Shown in pieces: positions 63,207 through 64,000 of a stretch of DNA of 64,000 bases. Source of the stretch: Mesorhizobium sp. M1D.F.Ca.ET.043.01.1.1 (lineage in GTDB: Bacteria > Pseudomonadota > Alphaproteobacteria > Rhizobiales > Rhizobiaceae); contig NZ_CP034444.1 in the NCBI RefSeq assembly GCF_003952385.1, positions 496,001 to 560,000 of the forward strand. The letters are read 5' to 3'. Both the position numbers and the translations under genes were made by a program. The notes beneath the pieces are model-generated. The model did no database searches. It was not told the origin of the DNA and worked only from the letters and a program-made list of their open reading frames with translations. How positions within the stretch are numbered: position 1 is the first letter of the stretch; every line of letters begins with the position of its first letter.

Positions 63207-63401
63207 ATGGACCAGCCAAGCAAAATGGAAAACCTGCAGTTTGCGCAGGGGATCTTGCGGGAGCTTCGCCAGAAGGCTGAGGCTGATGGCGAAAAGCTTC
63301 TGACCTATCTCATCGACATGGCCTATCTCGAAGCCAGCGACCGCATCCGCGCCCATTGGATCGGCAGCCATGAAAACGAGAACCGCCGGGCCAAAGGCTG
63401 A
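63207..63401 (+). CDS. small hypothetical protein, 64 aa
   Basis: A 64-residue helical protein: MENLQFAQGILRELRQKAEADGEKLLTYLIDMAYLEASDRIRA in pieces. The core AEADGEKLLTYLIDMAYLEAS resembles the tail of the PAS protein (AQSSGHDMLSYLLDNIQEE). The ATG at 63207 follows TTGGGGG. Many rhizobia have such proteins of unknown function. It stands alone before msrA's terminator. Confidence 0.65.
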   Translation: MDQPSKMENLQFAQGILRELRQKAEADGEKLLTYLIDMAYLEASDRIRAHWIGSHENENRRAKG

Positions 63402-63456
63402 GGCCACTGTTCCAGCCGGGAGCGTGCCGACAAGGTATCGGCCGGCGCCCGAAACG

Positions 63457-63490
63457 CAAAAAGCCCGCCATGCCTTTCGGCACGGCGGGC
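63457..63490 (-). terminator. intrinsic terminator of msrA
   Basis: GCCCGCC-A-TGCC and GGCA-C-GGCGGGC (63463-63490) pair around TTTC; on the minus strand a TTTTTGCGTTT tail follows. It lies 38 bases after the msrA stop. Confidence 0.85.
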
Positions 63491-63527
63491 GCGATCATGC
63501 ATGAGAACCTATTGCGTAGCCGCTATC

Positions 63528-64000
63528 TTATGATGCGGCGGCCTTTTCACGGACCGGAAGCTTCCAGCCCGGCCGGACGAAATGGCAGGTATAGCCGTTT
63601 GGGTAGCGCTCCAGATAATCCTGATGCTCGGGCTCGGCCTCCCAGAAGGGACCGGCCGGAGCGAGCTCGGTGACGACCACGCCCGGCCAGAGGCCCGAGG
63701 CGTCCACATCGGCGATCGTATCCTCGGCCACCCGCTTCTGCTCCTCGCTGGTGTAAAAGATCGCCGAGCGGTAGCTCATGCCGACATCGTTGCCCTGACG
63801 GTTCCTGGTTGTCGGGTCGTGGATCTGGAAGAAGAATTCGAGCAGCGTGCGGAAACTGGTCTTGGCCGGATCGAAGACGATCTCGATCGCCTCGGCATGG
63901 GTGCCGTGATTGCGATAGGTTGCGTTCGGCACGTCGCCGCCGCTGTAGCCGACACGCGTGGAGATTACGCCCGGAAAGCGGCGGATCAGATCCTGCATGC
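63528..64000 (-). CDS. msrA: peptide methionine sulfoxide reductase MsrA, partial
   Basis: The gene runs off the right edge, so its N terminus, including the catalytic Cys motif (GCFW), is not in the window. The 157 residues seen match Msr[57 protein letters not shown] and [17 protein letters not shown]. It reduces methionine S-sulfoxide in proteins with thioredoxin. The C terminus [17 protein letters not shown] tail is complete at 63528. Confidence 0.95.
   Translation of the reverse strand, partial: MQDLIRRFPGVISTRVGYSGGDVPNATYRNHGTHAEAIEIVFDPAKTSFRTLLEFFFQIHDPTTRNRQGNDVGMSYRSAIFYTSEEQKRVAEDTIADVDASGLWPGVVVTELAPAGPFWEAEPEHQDYLERYPNGYTCHFVRPGWKLPVREKAAAS

Overview
The window reads as chromosomal DNA of an alphaproteobacterium of the order Rhizobiales, most likely Mesorhizobium or a close relative. 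The evidence is a high GC content with strong G/C at third codon positions, a complete general amino-acid ABC operon of rhizobial type (aapJQMP), several families of rhizobial intergenic palindromes, and general-stress promoters of the EcfG/RpoE2 type (GGAAC-N16/17-xGTT). No tRNA, rRNA, CRISPR array, prophage or intact insertion sequence was found.

Left part (1-17.4 kb). It starts with an unknown protein and a YkgJ-type cysteine-cluster protein, then an ArsR/AHSA1-YCII stress operon with its operator, an SDR, a GST-like protein, and a CsbD stress gene behind a perfect EcfG promoter. A Tat-exported metallophosphoesterase and an orphan periplasmic binding protein flanked by two copies of a palindromic repeat follow. 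Next come a TetR/NIPSNAP divergent pair with tandem operators, a cupredoxin with a possible leader peptide and anaerobox, a choline/betaine binding protein with a BetI-like regulator, a LysR/cupin pair, fumarase fumC and the first of two DoxX membrane proteins.

Middle part (17.5-34.5 kb). This holds the second DoxX gene, the ppk-ppx polyphosphate operon, a CHCC zinc-finger protein, an FAD monooxygenase, aapJQMP, and cystathionine beta-lyase. A CGNR regulator stands divergent to two alpha/beta hydrolases; that operon ends in a broken SDR and runs into an orphan ScoMcrA-type head domain. An HPP-CBS membrane protein follows.

Right part (34.5-64 kb). An ECF sigma factor, a DUF4142 protein and a blue-copper protein form a small regulon with two matching predicted promoters. 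A TetR gene with a predicted leaderless promoter faces a truncated enoyl-CoA hydratase. Then come a molybdenum hydroxylase operon (medium, small and large subunits) ending in a MoaD/ThiS-like carrier, a PNPOx and a flavodoxin-like protein, an HD phosphohydrolase, a DOPA dioxygenase, a Gly-rich secreted protein with a coiled-coil protein, and an SbmA/BacA-like ABC transporter. The last stretch has LysE, an aminopeptidase lipoprotein, a LacI-controlled sugar ABC operon, an ion transporter of the ArsB/NhaD/citrate type, a stress-promoter-driven tiny membrane protein, a GFA protein, a PAS protein, and msrA running off the right edge.

The most novel signals are regulatory: a predicted stress-induced small RNA near 1.7 kb, EcfG promoters before csbD and a 55-residue membrane protein, the self-consistent ECF promoter pair at 34.6 and 35.4 kb, and the repeat-bounded binding-protein gene at 6.9-8.5 kb. 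All functions are from reading the sequence; none was checked by database search.
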